64,000 nucleotides of DNA, taken from the NCBI RefSeq assembly GCF_003955735.1, contig NZ_CP034464.1, positions 2,976,001 through 3,040,000 of the forward strand, read 5' to 3'. Of the stretch, positions 37,475 to 46,138 are shown one piece after another. Source of the DNA: Undibacterium parvum (GTDB lineage Bacteria; Pseudomonadota; Gammaproteobacteria; Burkholderiales; Burkholderiaceae_D). The position numbers were made by a program, and so were the translations under genes. Within the stretch, counting starts at the first letter, position 1. Each line of letters opens with the position of its first letter. Below the pieces are notes generated by a model, which was not told the DNA's origin, did no database searches, and saw nothing but the letters and a program-made list of their open reading frames with translations.

Positions 37475-38100
37475 CGATATTCTCCGTGAGTCAGAGTGCT
37501 AGCGCACCCTAAGTGATTTAATTTTTTTCCTGCAATGCTCACATCAGCAATTAACATGCCATAAATAGTTGACGTAATAAAATCCTTACAAATCAAAGGA
37601 GTAGCCGTTCGACTTAAGAAGTAATATTTCTCATGTGTAAAATTTCTCGACATTAATTAAATAGGCAGAGGTCAGGCTATACATTGAGCATAAGCAAAGC
37701 CAGCTAGGAAGGGCTCCGCCTTTTAGCTCTTGTTGATTACGAAGATGGCCTATTACGGTGTAATCTTTGCGTAACACGACAACGCGAAGCAATGGCGCCG
37801 TAAAAAATCAGTAGAGGCACCCCGCCAGCGCGCATATTCCATGCGCTTCTTCAAGCACATAGGCCGGAAAGCCGCATCGGCTATGCGCGCTGGGCCGGGG
37901 TGTTTTTGATTTCTTCATGAGTGAGACGGAACCGCCGCAAGCAACTCAGCAATACCAGTGATCTGGCGTGGGCACAAGAAAGCGCGCCCATCCGCCATCG
38001 CATTACACTTCCGGCAAGCCCAAGACGAAATTAAACTGCCAGGCGAGGAATCTAGGATAATAGCGCTTAACTCAAATTTAACGCTCTTTTTGGAATTCTC
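37475..38100. other. 626-bp gene-poor gap
   Basis: No convincing gene is present. The first ~150 bp, AT-rich, should hold the PEP-CTERM promoter. A REP-like pair is at 37818-37902. The remainder up to the OsmC-YcaO start has no long frame with coding character; only TTGGAA precedes that start codon. Confidence 0.5.
37818..37902. repeat. REP/BIME-like paired palindrome, copy 4 (extended stem)
   Basis: The left half CACCCCGCCAGCGCGCAT is complementary to ATGCGCGCTGGGCCGGGGTG at the right end, apart from small bulges. GCGCATATTCCATGCGC is included. TTTTT follows immediately, so this copy could act as a terminator on the plus strand. Confidence 0.75.
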
Positions 38101-40305
38101 ATGGAAATTAAGGTCAACTTTCTCGATAAGCTTCGTCTGGAAGCCAAGTTCGATGATTTTACGGTGATCGCTGATCAGCCTATCCGTTACAAAGGCGATG
38201 GCTCAGCGCCTGGGCCTTTCGATTACTTTCTGGCTTCATCGGCCTTGTGCGCGGCGTATTTTGTGAAGTTGTACTGCGACACGCGCAATATTTCTACAGA
38301 AAACATCCGCCTGTCGCAGAATAATATTGTTGATCCGGAAAACCGTTACGCGCAAATCTTCAAGATTCAAGTTGAATTGCCCGCCGATATTTCTGATAAA
38401 GACAGGCAAGGAATTTTGCGTTCTATCGAGCGCTGCACGGTGAAAAAAGTGGTGCAGGAGGGGCCAACCTTTGTGATCGAAGAAGTAGCGAGTCTCGATG
38501 CTGATGCGCAGGCTTTGCTGAGCTTAAATTCTACTGCCGATGCTGCCACCTATATTCTCGGTAAAGACTTACCGTTGGAGCAAACCATCGCCAATATGTC
38601 CGGCTTGTTGGCGGGCCTGGGCATCAAAATAGAAATCGCCTCGTGGCGCAATATCATTCCTAACGTGTGGTCGCTGCATATCCGCGATGCGCACTCGCCT
38701 ATGTGTTTTACCAATGGCAAAGGCGCGACCAAAGAAAGCGCCCTGGCCTCGGCCTTGGGCGAGTATATCGAGCGCCTCAGTAATAATCATTTCTATGCAG
38801 GCTCGTTCTGGGGTGAAGACCTTGCCAACGCAGCGTTCGTGCATTACCCGAACGAGCGCTGGTTTAAACCTGGCAAACGCGACGCCTTACCCAAAGAGAT
38901 TTTGGATGCGTACAGCCTGGAGATTTACAACCCGGATGGCGAATTACGTGGCTCACATCTGATCGACACTAATTCTGGCAATGCCGAGCGCGGTATTTGT
39001 TCGCTGCCGTATGTGCGCCAGTCGGATGGCGAACTAGTGTATTTCCCCTCCAACCTGATCGAAAACCTGTATGCCAGTAATGGCATGAGCGCCGGTAATA
39101 CTCTGGTCGAAGCGCAGGTGCAATGTCTGTCCGAGATTTTTGAACGTGCCGTTAAACGCGAAATTATAGAAGGCGAAATCGCCTTGCCGGATGTACCGCA
39201 AGCCGTGTTGGCGAAATACCCCGGCATACTGGCAGGCATACAGGGCTTAGAAGAACAAGGCTTTCCGGTGCTGGTGAAGGATGCCTCACTCGGTGGGCAA
39301 TACCCGGTGATGTGCGTCACTTTAATGAACCCGCGCACTGGCGGTGTGTTTGCCTCGTTCGGTGCGCACCCAAGCTTAGAGGTGGCGCTGGAACGTAGCC
39401 TGACCGAATTGTTGCAAGGTCGCAGTTTTGAAGGACTCAACGATTTACCGGCACCCACCTTTGTCAGCAACGCCGTCACTGAGCCGAATAACTTTGTCGA
39501 ACATTTTATTGATTCCAGCGGCGTCGTGTCTTGGCGTTTTTTCAGTGCCAAAGCCGATTACGAATTTGTTGAGTGGGATTTCTCTGGCCAAGGCGAAAAT
39601 TCAAACGCCGAAGAAGCCGCTACCTTGTTCGGCATACTCAAGCAGATGGGTAAAGAAGTCTACGTGGCGGAGTACGGCCAACTCGGCGCGAGCGCTTGCC
39701 GGATTTTGGTGCCCGGTTATTCAGAGGTGTATGCTGTCGATGATTTGATCTGGGATAACACCAACAAAGCTCTATTATTCCGCAGCGATATTTTAAATTT
39801 GCACACGCTAGACGATGAGGCGCTAGAAGCGCTGCTTGAAGCTTTAGAAAATAACGAGCTAGATGATTACAGCGACATCGCCAGCTTGATAGGCATAGAA
39901 TTTGACGAGAACACGGTGTGGGGTCAACTCACCGTGTTGGAATTAAAACTGCTGATTAATTTGGCCCTGGAACAATTTGAGGATGCGCAAGAGTTGGTGC
40001 AAGCCTTCTTGCAGTACAACGACAATACCGTCGAGCGCAAATTGTTTTATCAAGCCCTGAACGTGGTGTTAGAAGTCATGCTTGATGAGGAATTAGAGCT
40101 AGCCGATTACGAAGCCAACTTCCGCCGCATGTTTGGCAAGGAGCGCATCGACGCCGTGCTGGGATCAGTCAACGGCAACCTGCGCTTCTTCGGTTTAACG
40201 CCAACCAGCATGAAGCTGGAGGGCCTGGATAGACATCAGCGTTTGATTGATAGCTACAAGAAGTTGCACGTGGCGCGGGCTAAGTGGACGGGTGCGGCTA
40301 GCTAG
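38101..40305 (+). CDS. OsmC-YcaO fusion protein
   Basis: A 734-residue protein with two recognisable parts. Residues 1-135 form an OsmC-like domain with the expected two redox Cys, Cys50 (FLASSALCAAYF) and Cys112 (SIERCTVKKV). Residues about 150-734 correspond along their length to E. coli YcaO: NVWSLHIRDAHSPMCFTNGKGATK, ALGEYIERLS, GMSAGNTLVEAQVQCLSEIFER, VLVKDASLGGQYPVMCVTLMNP and ALERSLTELLQGR, plus the acidic helical C-terminal repeat region. YcaO proteins are ATP-dependent backbone-amide activating enzymes; E. coli YcaO has been tied to RimO-dependent methylthiolation of ribosomal protein S12. The OsmC fusion suggests a peroxide- or thiol-linked step. The gene is solitary. Confidence 0.9.
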   Translation: MEIKVNFLDKLRLEAKFDDFTVIADQPIRYKGDGSAPGPFDYFLASSALCAAYFVKLYCDTRNISTENIRLSQNNIVDPENRYAQIFKIQVELPADISDKDRQGILRSIERCTVKKVVQEGPTFVIEEVASLDADAQALLSLNSTADAATYILGKDLPLEQTIANMSGLLAGLGIKIEIASWRNIIPNVWSLHIRDAHSPMCFTNGKGATKESALASALGEYIERLSNNHFYAGSFWGEDLANAAFVHYPNERWFKPGKRDALPKEILDAYSLEIYNPDGELRGSHLIDTNSGNAERGICSLPYVRQSDGELVYFPSNLIENLYASNGMSAGNTLVEAQVQCLSEIFERAVKREIIEGEIALPDVPQAVLAKYPGILAGIQGLEEQGFPVLVKDASLGGQYPVMCVTLMNPRTGGVFASFGAHPSLEVALERSLTELLQGRSFEGLNDLPAPTFVSNAVTEPNNFVEHFIDSSGVVSWRFFSAKADYEFVEWDFSGQGENSNAEEAATLFGILKQMGKEVYVAEYGQLGASACRILVPGYSEVYAVDDLIWDNTNKALLFRSDILNLHTLDDEALEALLEALENNELDDYSDIASLIGIEFDENTVWGQLTVLELKLLINLALEQFEDAQELVQAFLQYNDNTVERKLFYQALNVVLEVMLDEELELADYEANFRRMFGKERIDAVLGSVNGNLRFFGLTPTSMKLEGLDRHQRLIDSYKKLHVARAKWTGAAS

Positions 40306-40369
40306 GTTTACCCGTCGTAGCGGCATCTGCGATCGCCATGTTCAAACAGGGCAATTCGGGAGCGGAATC

Positions 40370-40469
40370 GTAGGGTGGGCACAGCCTTTGTGCCCACGCG
40401 TGACGCTGGTGTAATGCGATAAATTTTAAGAGCTATTCCGCGTGGGCACAAAAAGCGCTCCGACCCTAC
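40370..40469. repeat. 100-bp inverted-repeat element upstream of the unrecognised gene
   Basis: The ends are GTAGGGT and ACCCTAC. The imperfect ~31-bp terminal repeats include TTGTGCCCACGCG at the left and CGCGTGGGCACAA at the right. The left arm also folds on itself (GTGGGCACAGCCTTTGTGCCCAC). Non-coding. It ends 47 bp before the ATG at 40517. Confidence 0.7.
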
Positions 40470-40516
40470 ATGGCTGGAGCTACCAAAGTCGTCATTAACA
40501 CGTGGAAAAAGAAGTC

Positions 40517-41473
40517 ATGACGGAACTGAGTGAAATTAAGCCATTAGGAATCGCGTCGGCGTGGCGTAAACGCAAGGCGATTGTGAAGGATATAAATGAA
40601 AATGTAATGGTTCGCTCGATGGACGAAGCGCTGGAATACAATGCCAGGCTCGACGTCAAGAATACGAATAATGTAATACGGGACAATGCCTATCTCGGAG
40701 TTGGTCGACAACGTCAGGTTGAGGCGACCGCACTGGCGCTGGACGGCAAACCGTGGCTGCGCACGCTGGCCGAGTCAACGGCATATAGGCTGTTTGCTGA
40801 TAAGTTGGATTTTTTTTGGCACCAACAATTTCGTATCAGATTTCCTGAGCATCCCAACGGGTTACATATGATGAACATGGCTAATGTCGCCGTACATATG
40901 GCCTATGCTTTCCTGTTGGGTTGGGAAAGAGAAGCAACCTATCAGGGTTATCTAACGCATGCGGCGCTCAACCGGAATTACTACCTGATTCAACCCTATG
41001 AAGACGAACATCGTCGCGGTCAAGCATTCATGCTGCGCCTGTTCGCCGACTGGCGTGGTGATGTTTCGCACAACTGGCCGCCGTATGCGTATGACGAACC
41101 AATCTACAACGGCTTGCTTGAACGCTGGCGTGATCCCGATCCGCAAGTGTTGGTGCCATGGTTGATTGCGGCCTGCGACCGCCACACTCATCAAGCCAAC
41201 CGTGAAACCTCAAAGACCTTTTATGATTTCAGCGACATTACACTGATACGCACACCGATCGAAATCCTCATGTTATTCCGCTTGCGGAAAATCATTGGCC
41301 TGCCAAATCCAGTCCTTGACCATCCTTTGATGGAAGCACCATTTGACCAATTGCCGGACGTACAACCAAGGTATCAGCCAGATGAATTCATGCAAGGAAC
41401 ATTGGCACGTGCACGCCAGGACTGGCCAAACTTTGATCAGGTAGTTTCTCTGGAAAATTTGATGGCGAGTTGA
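40517..41473 (+). CDS. Unrecognised protein, 318 residues
   Basis: An open frame of normal codon character encodes a soluble, mainly helical protein with no signal peptide and no membrane segment. I chose the ATG at 40517 (MTELSEIKPLG); a GTG five codons upstream is the alternative. Notable segments are FFWHQQFRIRFPEHPNGLHMMNMANVAVHMAYAFLLGWE, rich in His, Met and aromatics, NRNYYLIQPYEDEHRRGQAFMLRLFADWRG, and the C-terminal NPVLDHPLMEAPFDQLP. I cannot assign a family. The gene is flanked by two different inverted-repeat elements (40370-40469 and 41515-41601), so it may be a small acquired cassette. An immunity-type protein is one possibility by general look only. Confidence 0.65.
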   Translation: MTELSEIKPLGIASAWRKRKAIVKDINENVMVRSMDEALEYNARLDVKNTNNVIRDNAYLGVGRQRQVEATALALDGKPWLRTLAESTAYRLFADKLDFFWHQQFRIRFPEHPNGLHMMNMANVAVHMAYAFLLGWEREATYQGYLTHAALNRNYYLIQPYEDEHRRGQAFMLRLFADWRGDVSHNWPPYAYDEPIYNGLLERWRDPDPQVLVPWLIAACDRHTHQANRETSKTFYDFSDITLIRTPIEILMLFRLRKIIGLPNPVLDHPLMEAPFDQLPDVQPRYQPDEFMQGTLARARQDWPNFDQVVSLENLMAS

Positions 41474-41514
41474 GTTTCTGCATGGTGATTTAGTAAGCGT
41501 AGCGTGCGTATCTC

Positions 41515-41601
41515 GTAGGGTGCGCCATGCGCACCGATCAAAGCATGCAAAATTCTGGCTGCTTTTGATCTTTACCCAGCGGTGCGCATGGCGCACCCTA
41601 C
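41515..41601. repeat. 87-bp inverted-repeat element downstream of the unrecognised gene
   Basis: Perfect 21-bp terminal inverted repeats (41515-41535 and 41581-41601, beginning GTAGGGTGCGCCATGCGCAC) enclose a second stem, GATCAAAGCA paired with TGCTTTTGATC. The whole element would fold as one long hairpin. Non-coding. It begins 42 bp after the stop of the preceding gene. Confidence 0.75.
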
Positions 41602-41672
41602 CGCGGTTTCAAGGTCTAAGATAATTTAAACAATGCAAATGTCTGGTAATTGCGCAGTATAAATCTGTATAG

Positions 41673-41795
41673 GCACCCCAGTCAGCGCGCATAGTCCATG
41701 CGCTTCTTCAGGCACACAGGCTGGTGAGGCGCATGGAATATGCGCGTCCAGCCTGCCTGGCCTGCGCACCGCATGGCGTATGCGCCGCCAGCCAG
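41673..41795. repeat. REP/BIME-like cluster, copy 5 (three halves)
   Basis: The left flank GGCACCCCAGTCAGCGCGCA is shared with copy 4. The first half is GCGCATAGTCCATGCGC, the second GCGCATGGAATATGCGC, and a third related half, CCGCATGGCGTATGCGCC, follows at 41770-41787. Confidence 0.75.
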
Positions 41796-41807
41796 TGCTC
41801 TTCTCAA

Positions 41808-42668
41808 TTACAGGGCGGTGCGTAGTGAAAACAATTCCGGGAACAAGACTACGTCTAGCATCTTGCGCAGATAGCTCACGCCCGCGGTGCCGCCGGTACC
41901 GGTCTTAAAGCCTATGATGCGCTCTACGGTGGTGACATGGCGGAAGCGCCATTGACGGAAAGCGGTTTCCATGTCGACCAATTTTTCGGCCAATTCATAA
42001 AATGCCCAATGCTGTTCCGGGGCTTGGTAGACCTTGAGCCAGGCTGCTTTCACCGATTCGTTGGCGCGCATGTCTTGCGTCCAATCTTGCTCCAGGCGCT
42101 CAGCGTCGATGGCAAAACCGTCACGCGCCAAAAGCATGATGGCTTCGTCATAAATCGAAGGCGAGTGCAGGGCGGCGCTTAGGCTGGCATGCGCCTCCGG
42201 GTTCTTTTCATGCACCGTCAGCATGGCGGCATTTTTATTCCCGAGTAAAAATTCTAGCTCGCGGTACTGGTGCGATTGGAAGCCGGAAGACGCGCCCAGA
42301 TACGGGCGGATTGCGGTGTATTCGCTTGGTGTCATGGTGGCCAAGACATCCCAGGCATGCACCAACTGATCCATGATGCGGGCCACGCGTGACAGCATCT
42401 TGAAGGCCGGCGGTAAATTACCCAGGCGCATTTGCTGGCGTACTGCGTGCAGCTCATGCAGCATCAATTTGATCCACAACTCGCTGGTCTGGTGCTGGAT
42501 GATGAACAGCATTTCATTATGATTTGGCGAGAGCGGATGCTGGGCCGAGAGTATCTGATTGAGACCGAGATAATCGCCATAGCTCATGTCGTCTTTAAAA
42601 TCCATTTTGGCGCCATGCCAGGACATAGGGCATTTGCCGGCGGTGTTTTCTTTATTGTCGGTAGTCAT
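41808..42668 (-). CDS. kynA: Tryptophan 2,3-dioxygenase
   Basis: A 286-residue haem enzyme that opens the indole ring of tryptophan to N-formylkynurenine, the first step of the kynurenine route. Family motifs seen are [21 protein letters not shown] (about residues 28-48), [43 protein letters not shown] and the C-terminal [28 protein letters not shown], which includes the haem-ligand His region and the substrate loop. It is the last gene of kynB-kynU-kynA, 55 bp after kynU. Length is normal. Confidence 0.96.
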   Translation of the reverse strand: MTTDNKENTAGKCPMSWHGAKMDFKDDMSYGDYLGLNQILSAQHPLSPNHNEMLFIIQHQTSELWIKLMLHELHAVRQQMRLGNLPPAFKMLSRVARIMDQLVHAWDVLATMTPSEYTAIRPYLGASSGFQSHQYRELEFLLGNKNAAMLTVHEKNPEAHASLSAALHSPSIYDEAIMLLARDGFAIDAERLEQDWTQDMRANESVKAAWLKVYQAPEQHWAFYELAEKLVDMETAFRQWRFRHVTTVERIIGFKTGTGGTAGVSYLRKMLDVVLFPELFSLRTAL

Positions 42669-42723
42669 GATGGTTAAAATTTTCTAGTAATAGTGAAGCT
42701 GCGCGTATCAGATTTGGCTCTGC

Positions 42724-43980
42724 TTAGGTCACGGCATTGCGCGCGGCATCGGGCTGGTAGTCCTGTTGGTCGAGAATATCGCGCAAGCCTTCTACCGCAT
42801 CCCAGACATCGACAAATTGCGTGTACAACGGGGTAAAACCAAAACGCATGATGCCCGGTTCGCGGTAATCACCGATGATGCCGCGCCCTATCAAGGCCTG
42901 GATCACTGCGTAAGCATGCGGATGAATAAAGCTGACATGGCTGCCGCGCTGCGCATGCATGCGCGGCGTCGCCAGTTGCAAGGGATGGCTGGCGCAACGG
43001 CTCTCTACCAGTGCAATAAACAGATCGGTCAGCGCCAGGGATTTGGCGCGTATCGCCTGCATAGTGGTTTGGGCAAAAACCTGCAGGCCAGACTCCACCA
43101 TCGCCAATGACACCATAGGCTGGGTGCCGCACAGGGCGCGCCGTATCCCCGGTGTCGCTTCAAACGAGGGCTGCATCGCGAACGGTGCCGCATGACCCCA
43201 CCAGCCGCTTAAGGGATGATGGAAGGCGGCCTGATGATGTTTTGGCACCCAGATAAAAGCTTGCGAGCCGGGGCCACCATTCAGATATTTATAAGTGCAG
43301 CCAACCGCGAAATCTGCTTTAGCACGATTTAATTCTACCGGCACGGCACCGGCCGAATGGGCCAGATCCCATAAGATCAAAGCACCCTGACGATGCGCGT
43401 GCGCCGTGATGGCGGCCATGTCATGCAAGGCTCCGCTGCGATAGTTGACGTGGGTCAGCATTACCAGGGCGGTGTCGCTATTAATGGCGCTGTCCAGTTC
43501 TTCGGCGCTGTCGACCAGATGCAGGCGGTAGCCTCTATCCAGCCAACGCGTCAAACCTTCTGCCATATAAATATCGGTAGGGAAGTTACTGCGTTCAGTG
43601 ATGATGACTTTACGCGCCGCTGTTGCCGGGTTGGCCGCTTGCATCTGGAGCGCGGCGGCCAGCGCCTTGAACAGGTTGATCGAAGTCGAATCGGTAACGA
43701 CCACTTCGCCCTCATCGGCACCGATTAACGGCGCGAGTAAATTGCCGAGGCGCGATGGCAACTCAAACCAGCCGGCTGTGTTCCAGCTCTTGATCAGGTC
43801 GTTACCCCACTCGGCCTGTATCACTTGCTGGGCGCGGCTTAATGCGGCTTTCGGCATGGCACCGAGCGAGTTGCCATCGAGGTAAATCACGCCTTGCGGC
43901 AGCGAGAATTGCTGGCGCAGTGGTGCCAGGCTATCTTCTTGATCGAGGCTTAGGCAATGCTGGCGGGTCAGTGTAGGCAT
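42724..43980 (-). CDS. kynU: Kynureninase
   Basis: A 418-residue PLP enzyme that cleaves kynurenine to anthranilate and alanine. The cofactor Lys is in [17 protein letters not shown] (Lys near residue 231). Upstream are [32 protein letters not shown] and [13 protein letters not shown], all typical. Length matches bacterial KynU. It lies between kynB and kynA in one minus-strand unit. The three enzymes convert tryptophan to anthranilate plus formate and alanine. Confidence 0.96.
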   Translation of the reverse strand: MPTLTRQHCLSLDQEDSLAPLRQQFSLPQGVIYLDGNSLGAMPKAALSRAQQVIQAEWGNDLIKSWNTAGWFELPSRLGNLLAPLIGADEGEVVVTDSTSINLFKALAAALQMQAANPATAARKVIITERSNFPTDIYMAEGLTRWLDRGYRLHLVDSAEELDSAINSDTALVMLTHVNYRSGALHDMAAITAHAHRQGALILWDLAHSAGAVPVELNRAKADFAVGCTYKYLNGGPGSQAFIWVPKHHQAAFHHPLSGWWGHAAPFAMQPSFEATPGIRRALCGTQPMVSLAMVESGLQVFAQTTMQAIRAKSLALTDLFIALVESRCASHPLQLATPRMHAQRGSHVSFIHPHAYAVIQALIGRGIIGDYREPGIMRFGFTPLYTQFVDVWDAVEGLRDILDQQDYQPDAARNAVT

Positions 43981-44045
43981 GGTGTGTCCTTGTGAGTTTG
44001 GTGCGAGTTTGGTTTGAATGTGGGTCGAATGTGGGTCGAATTAAG

Positions 44046-44708
44046 TTAAGGCAGAGCACGCAGGATGGCGCGTACCGGGCTGGCGTCTAGCCCGGCCAGT
44101 TTCAGGGGCAGGGCGATCAGTTCATAGTCGCCAGCTTCTACCGCATCTAAAACTATGCCTTCGAGTATCGCCATCTGATGTTTTTTGACGGTCAGGTGAC
44201 TGTCTAAAGTTTTGGAGTCTTGCGGATCTAGCGAAGGGCTGTCTATGCCTATCAGGCGCACGCCGTGCTGCGCCAGCAATTCTATGGTGCTTGGGTGGAT
44301 GCTGGGGAAGTCGGCATCCCAGCGCATCTGTGGCGCACTTTGGTAAGTGCGTAGCAAGACGCGTGGCGGTAGCTCGGCTAAAAAGGCGGCGATATGCTGC
44401 GGCTCTACCTGTTGCACGCCTATGCAGTTGATCACGCGGCAAGTGCCGATATAGGTCTGCAAGTCGACTTCATCAATAGCCTTGCCGTCGGCATCGTAAT
44501 GCGAGGGCGCATCGCAATGGGCTCCGGTGTGAGTCGACATGCTGATCTTGCTGACCTTGACCGGGCAACCGTCGGCGATCTGCCAGGTGGTCTCGGCGCT
44601 GTATTCACTGTCGCCGGGCCAGACCGGTATGCCAGTGGCGATGGGCGGCGTGATATCCCAGATACGCTGCTCAGTGTGACTTACTTTGTGGCTTACGTTG
44701 GTGCTCAT
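44046..44708 (-). CDS. kynB: Kynurenine formamidase
   Basis: A 220-residue cyclase-family metal hydrolase that deformylates N-formylkynurenine. The metal motif is [14 protein letters not shown] (HxGxHxDxP), preceded by [21 protein letters not shown] longer reading starting at 44786 exists. I chose the ATG at 44708 because ACGGAG lies eight bases upstream and because the extra N-terminal residues would not fit the usual ~210-residue family. It is the first gene of kynB-kynU-kynA, divergent from the Lrp-type regulator at 44859. Confidence 0.94.
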   Translation of the reverse strand: MSTNVSHKVSHTEQRIWDITPPIATGIPVWPGDSEYSAETTWQIADGCPVKVSKISMSTHTGAHCDAPSHYDADGKAIDEVDLQTYIGTCRVINCIGVQQVEPQHIAAFLAELPPRVLLRTYQSAPQMRWDADFPSIHPSTIELLAQHGVRLIGIDSPSLDPQDSKTLDSHLTVKKHQMAILEGIVLDAVEAGDYELIALPLKLAGLDASPVRAILRALP

Positions 44709-44826
44709 GCTGATGACTCCGTAGGCTGAAATTGCGAGATGAATTGCTAAGTATTTTATGCTGAAATCAATGATGTTTTCTTGCAAAATGAGGTAGTAAA
44801 TTCAGACTCTTTAGAATATATTGCGA

Positions 44827-44841
44827 ATTATTGATAATAAT
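44827..44841. promoter_or_regulatory. Candidate operator in the kynB/regulator divergent promoter
   Basis: ATTATT-GAT-AATAAT is a symmetrical AT-rich dyad of the kind bound by Lrp/AsnC regulators. It lies 18 bp before the regulator start and about 120 bp upstream of kynB. Function is inferred. Confidence 0.4.
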
Positions 44842-44858
44842 CTGGTGGAAAATTCTAT

Positions 44859-45335
44859 ATGCAATTAGATGCAACTGACCTTAAGATTTTGCAGTGCCTG
44901 CAAGGTGATGGTCGCATGAGTAATCAAGAGCTGGCCGAGAAAGTATTTTTGTCGCCATCTTCCTGTCTGCGGCGCGTACGCATGCTGGAAGAGAGCGGCG
45001 TGATTAAACATTACAGCGCGGTTTTAGACACCACGGTGCTGGGACTGGAGGTGGATGCTTTCGTACAGGTGACGATGCGGCGCGATGTAGAACAATGGCA
45101 TGAGAATTTTTCGCAAGCTTTGCAAAGCTGGCCGGAAGTGGTCGGCTCTTACATCATTACGGGCGACGCCAATTATCTGCTCAGAGTGCGTGCGCGCAAT
45201 CTAAAACACTATTCAGCTTTCGTGCTGGAGCGTCTCTATAAAACTACCGGTGTGCTGGATATACGCTCGAATATTGTGCTGCAAACCCTCAAGGACAGCA
45301 GCGCGATCGCGCCAGCTTTGCTGGCAGCGGAGTAG
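44859..45335 (+). CDS. kynR: Lrp/AsnC-family regulator of the kynurenine operon (KynR-like)
   Basis: A 158-residue Lrp-type regulator. The N-terminal helix-turn-helix is LKILQCLQGDGRMSNQELAEKVFLSPSSCLRRVRMLEESGVIKHYSAV (about residues 8-55). The C-terminal RAM domain, likely to bind an amino acid or kynurenine, contains VVGSYIITGDANYLLRVRARNLKHYSAFV. It is divergent from kynB with a 150-bp gap. In Pseudomonas aeruginosa an Lrp-family regulator beside the kyn genes, KynR, activates them in response to kynurenine; the same role is inferred here from position. GGTGGA precedes the ATG. Confidence 0.88.
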   Translation: MQLDATDLKILQCLQGDGRMSNQELAEKVFLSPSSCLRRVRMLEESGVIKHYSAVLDTTVLGLEVDAFVQVTMRRDVEQWHENFSQALQSWPEVVGSYIITGDANYLLRVRARNLKHYSAFVLERLYKTTGVLDIRSNIVLQTLKDSSAIAPALLAAE

Positions 45336-45351
45336 ATTTGAATCAGAATTG

Positions 45352-45417
45352 CTATGCGCAATCACCATGCGGCCTGTGGCTCGATTATGGCCTGCAAGGC
45401 GCATGGGGATTGCGGGT
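45352..45417. repeat. REP/BIME-like paired palindrome, copy 6 (diverged)
   Basis: TATGCGCAATCACCATGCGG faces GGCGCATGGGGATTGCGGG across a 26-nt spacer. It is followed 8 bp later by the 121-bp inverted-repeat element. Confidence 0.6.
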
Positions 45418-45425
45418 AGCTTTTC

Positions 45426-45546
45426 GGGAGCTTCTAAAAACCCCATACTCGGGCGCATCGCGGCGTTGCAAATCCTCGCAATACCGACGTATTGCTCCGG
45501 TTTGCGCCTTGCGTTGCATCCCGATTAAAGGGTTTTTAGAAGCTCC
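45426..45546. mobile_element. 121-bp MITE-like element with 5-bp target duplication
   Basis: The terminal inverted repeats are 17 bp and perfect (GGAGCTTCTAAAAACCC at 45427-45443 and its complement at 45530-45546). The element is flanked by TTTTC on both sides (45421-45425 and 45547-45551). The inside is non-coding, with CGGCGTTGCAAATCC and related GCGTTGCATCCCG. The end motif CTTCTAAAA also forms the ends of the composite repeat at 30236-30646, so the two may share a mobilising enzyme. Confidence 0.75.
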
Positions 45547-45568
45547 TTTTCTATTTTGAAAAGCAGGC

Positions 45569-46138
45569 TTACAGCGTGGCGTTGATACGCATGATGTTGA
45601 TGCGTGGTACGCCGAAGAAGCGCGATACTTCTTTCACCGATTCGCCCAGATTGAGTCGCTCTATGACTTGCTGCTTTTGTTGCTCACTGAGTGCGCTGCT
45701 TCTCTTCTGAATTTTTCCCTGCGCTTTGACGGTGAGCACTTCGGCGGGACTACGCTTGAGGCGCGCATCGGTTTCTAGTTCGGCCACTGCGCTCAACATG
45801 GTGAGCATCAGTTTGCCCGCTTTTGAGGTGATATCGAGTTTACCTAATTGCAGTACGATCACCTGGATTTTGCGTGCCGCCAGAGTTTTGATGGTGAGCG
45901 CAACATCGATGGCATCGCGTCCTAGTCTATCGAGTTTAGACACCACCATGGTTTCGCCATCGCGTATTTGCGCGAGCAGGGCGTTAAATTGCGGGCGCTT
46001 GCTGGCGCTGGTTTTCTCGCTGATGCCTTCATCCTTGAACCAGTAATCCACCTTAAAACCAGCCTGCTCGATTTCGGCATTTTGTTTGTCCAGGTTACTG
46101 TCTTTTTTACTGATGCGGTTGTAGGCGAAAATTCTCAT
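45569..46138 (-). CDS. Serine recombinase of the resolvase/invertase family
   Basis: A 189-residue site-specific recombinase. The catalytic N-domain begins MRIFAYNRISKKDSN with the nucleophile Ser10, and has VVSKLDRLGRDAID with Asp70, Arg71 and Arg74 at the expected spacing. The long E-helix region follows (about 105-135), then a small C-terminal helix-turn-helix (SVKEVSRFFGVPRINIMRI). A GTG 11 codons upstream would give a longer form; I chose the ATG at 46138 from the family N-terminus. No transposase accompanies it, so it may be a domesticated or orphan recombinase. Direct repeats TCGGCAAA at 46255 and 46280 could be part of its site. Confidence 0.85.
   Translation of the reverse strand: MRIFAYNRISKKDSNLDKQNAEIEQAGFKVDYWFKDEGISEKTSASKRPQFNALLAQIRDGETMVVSKLDRLGRDAIDVALTIKTLAARKIQVIVLQLGKLDITSKAGKLMLTMLSAVAELETDARLKRSPAEVLTVKAQGKIQKRSSALSEQQKQQVIERLNLGESVKEVSRFFGVPRINIMRINATL

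Larger units (their letters stand above)
41474..41807. other. 334-bp gap with two repeats
   Basis: No gene is supported. It contains the 87-bp inverted-repeat element (41515-41601) and the three-half REP-like cluster (41673-41795), which ends 12 bp before the kynA stop. Confidence 0.6.

Noticed and set aside
37958..38167. A small open frame upstream of the OsmC-YcaO gene
   Set aside because: It overlaps the OsmC start in a different frame, has no ribosome-binding site and shows no recognisable protein features.
40517..41473. Type VI or contact-dependent immunity protein
   Set aside because: Only a vague resemblance in composition and helix pattern. No toxin, VgrG, Rhs or PAAR gene is adjacent, so I left it as unrecognised.
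44709..44786. N-terminal extension of kynurenine formamidase
   Set aside because: It lies in the divergent promoter. The ATG at 44708 has a good ribosome-binding site and fits the family length.
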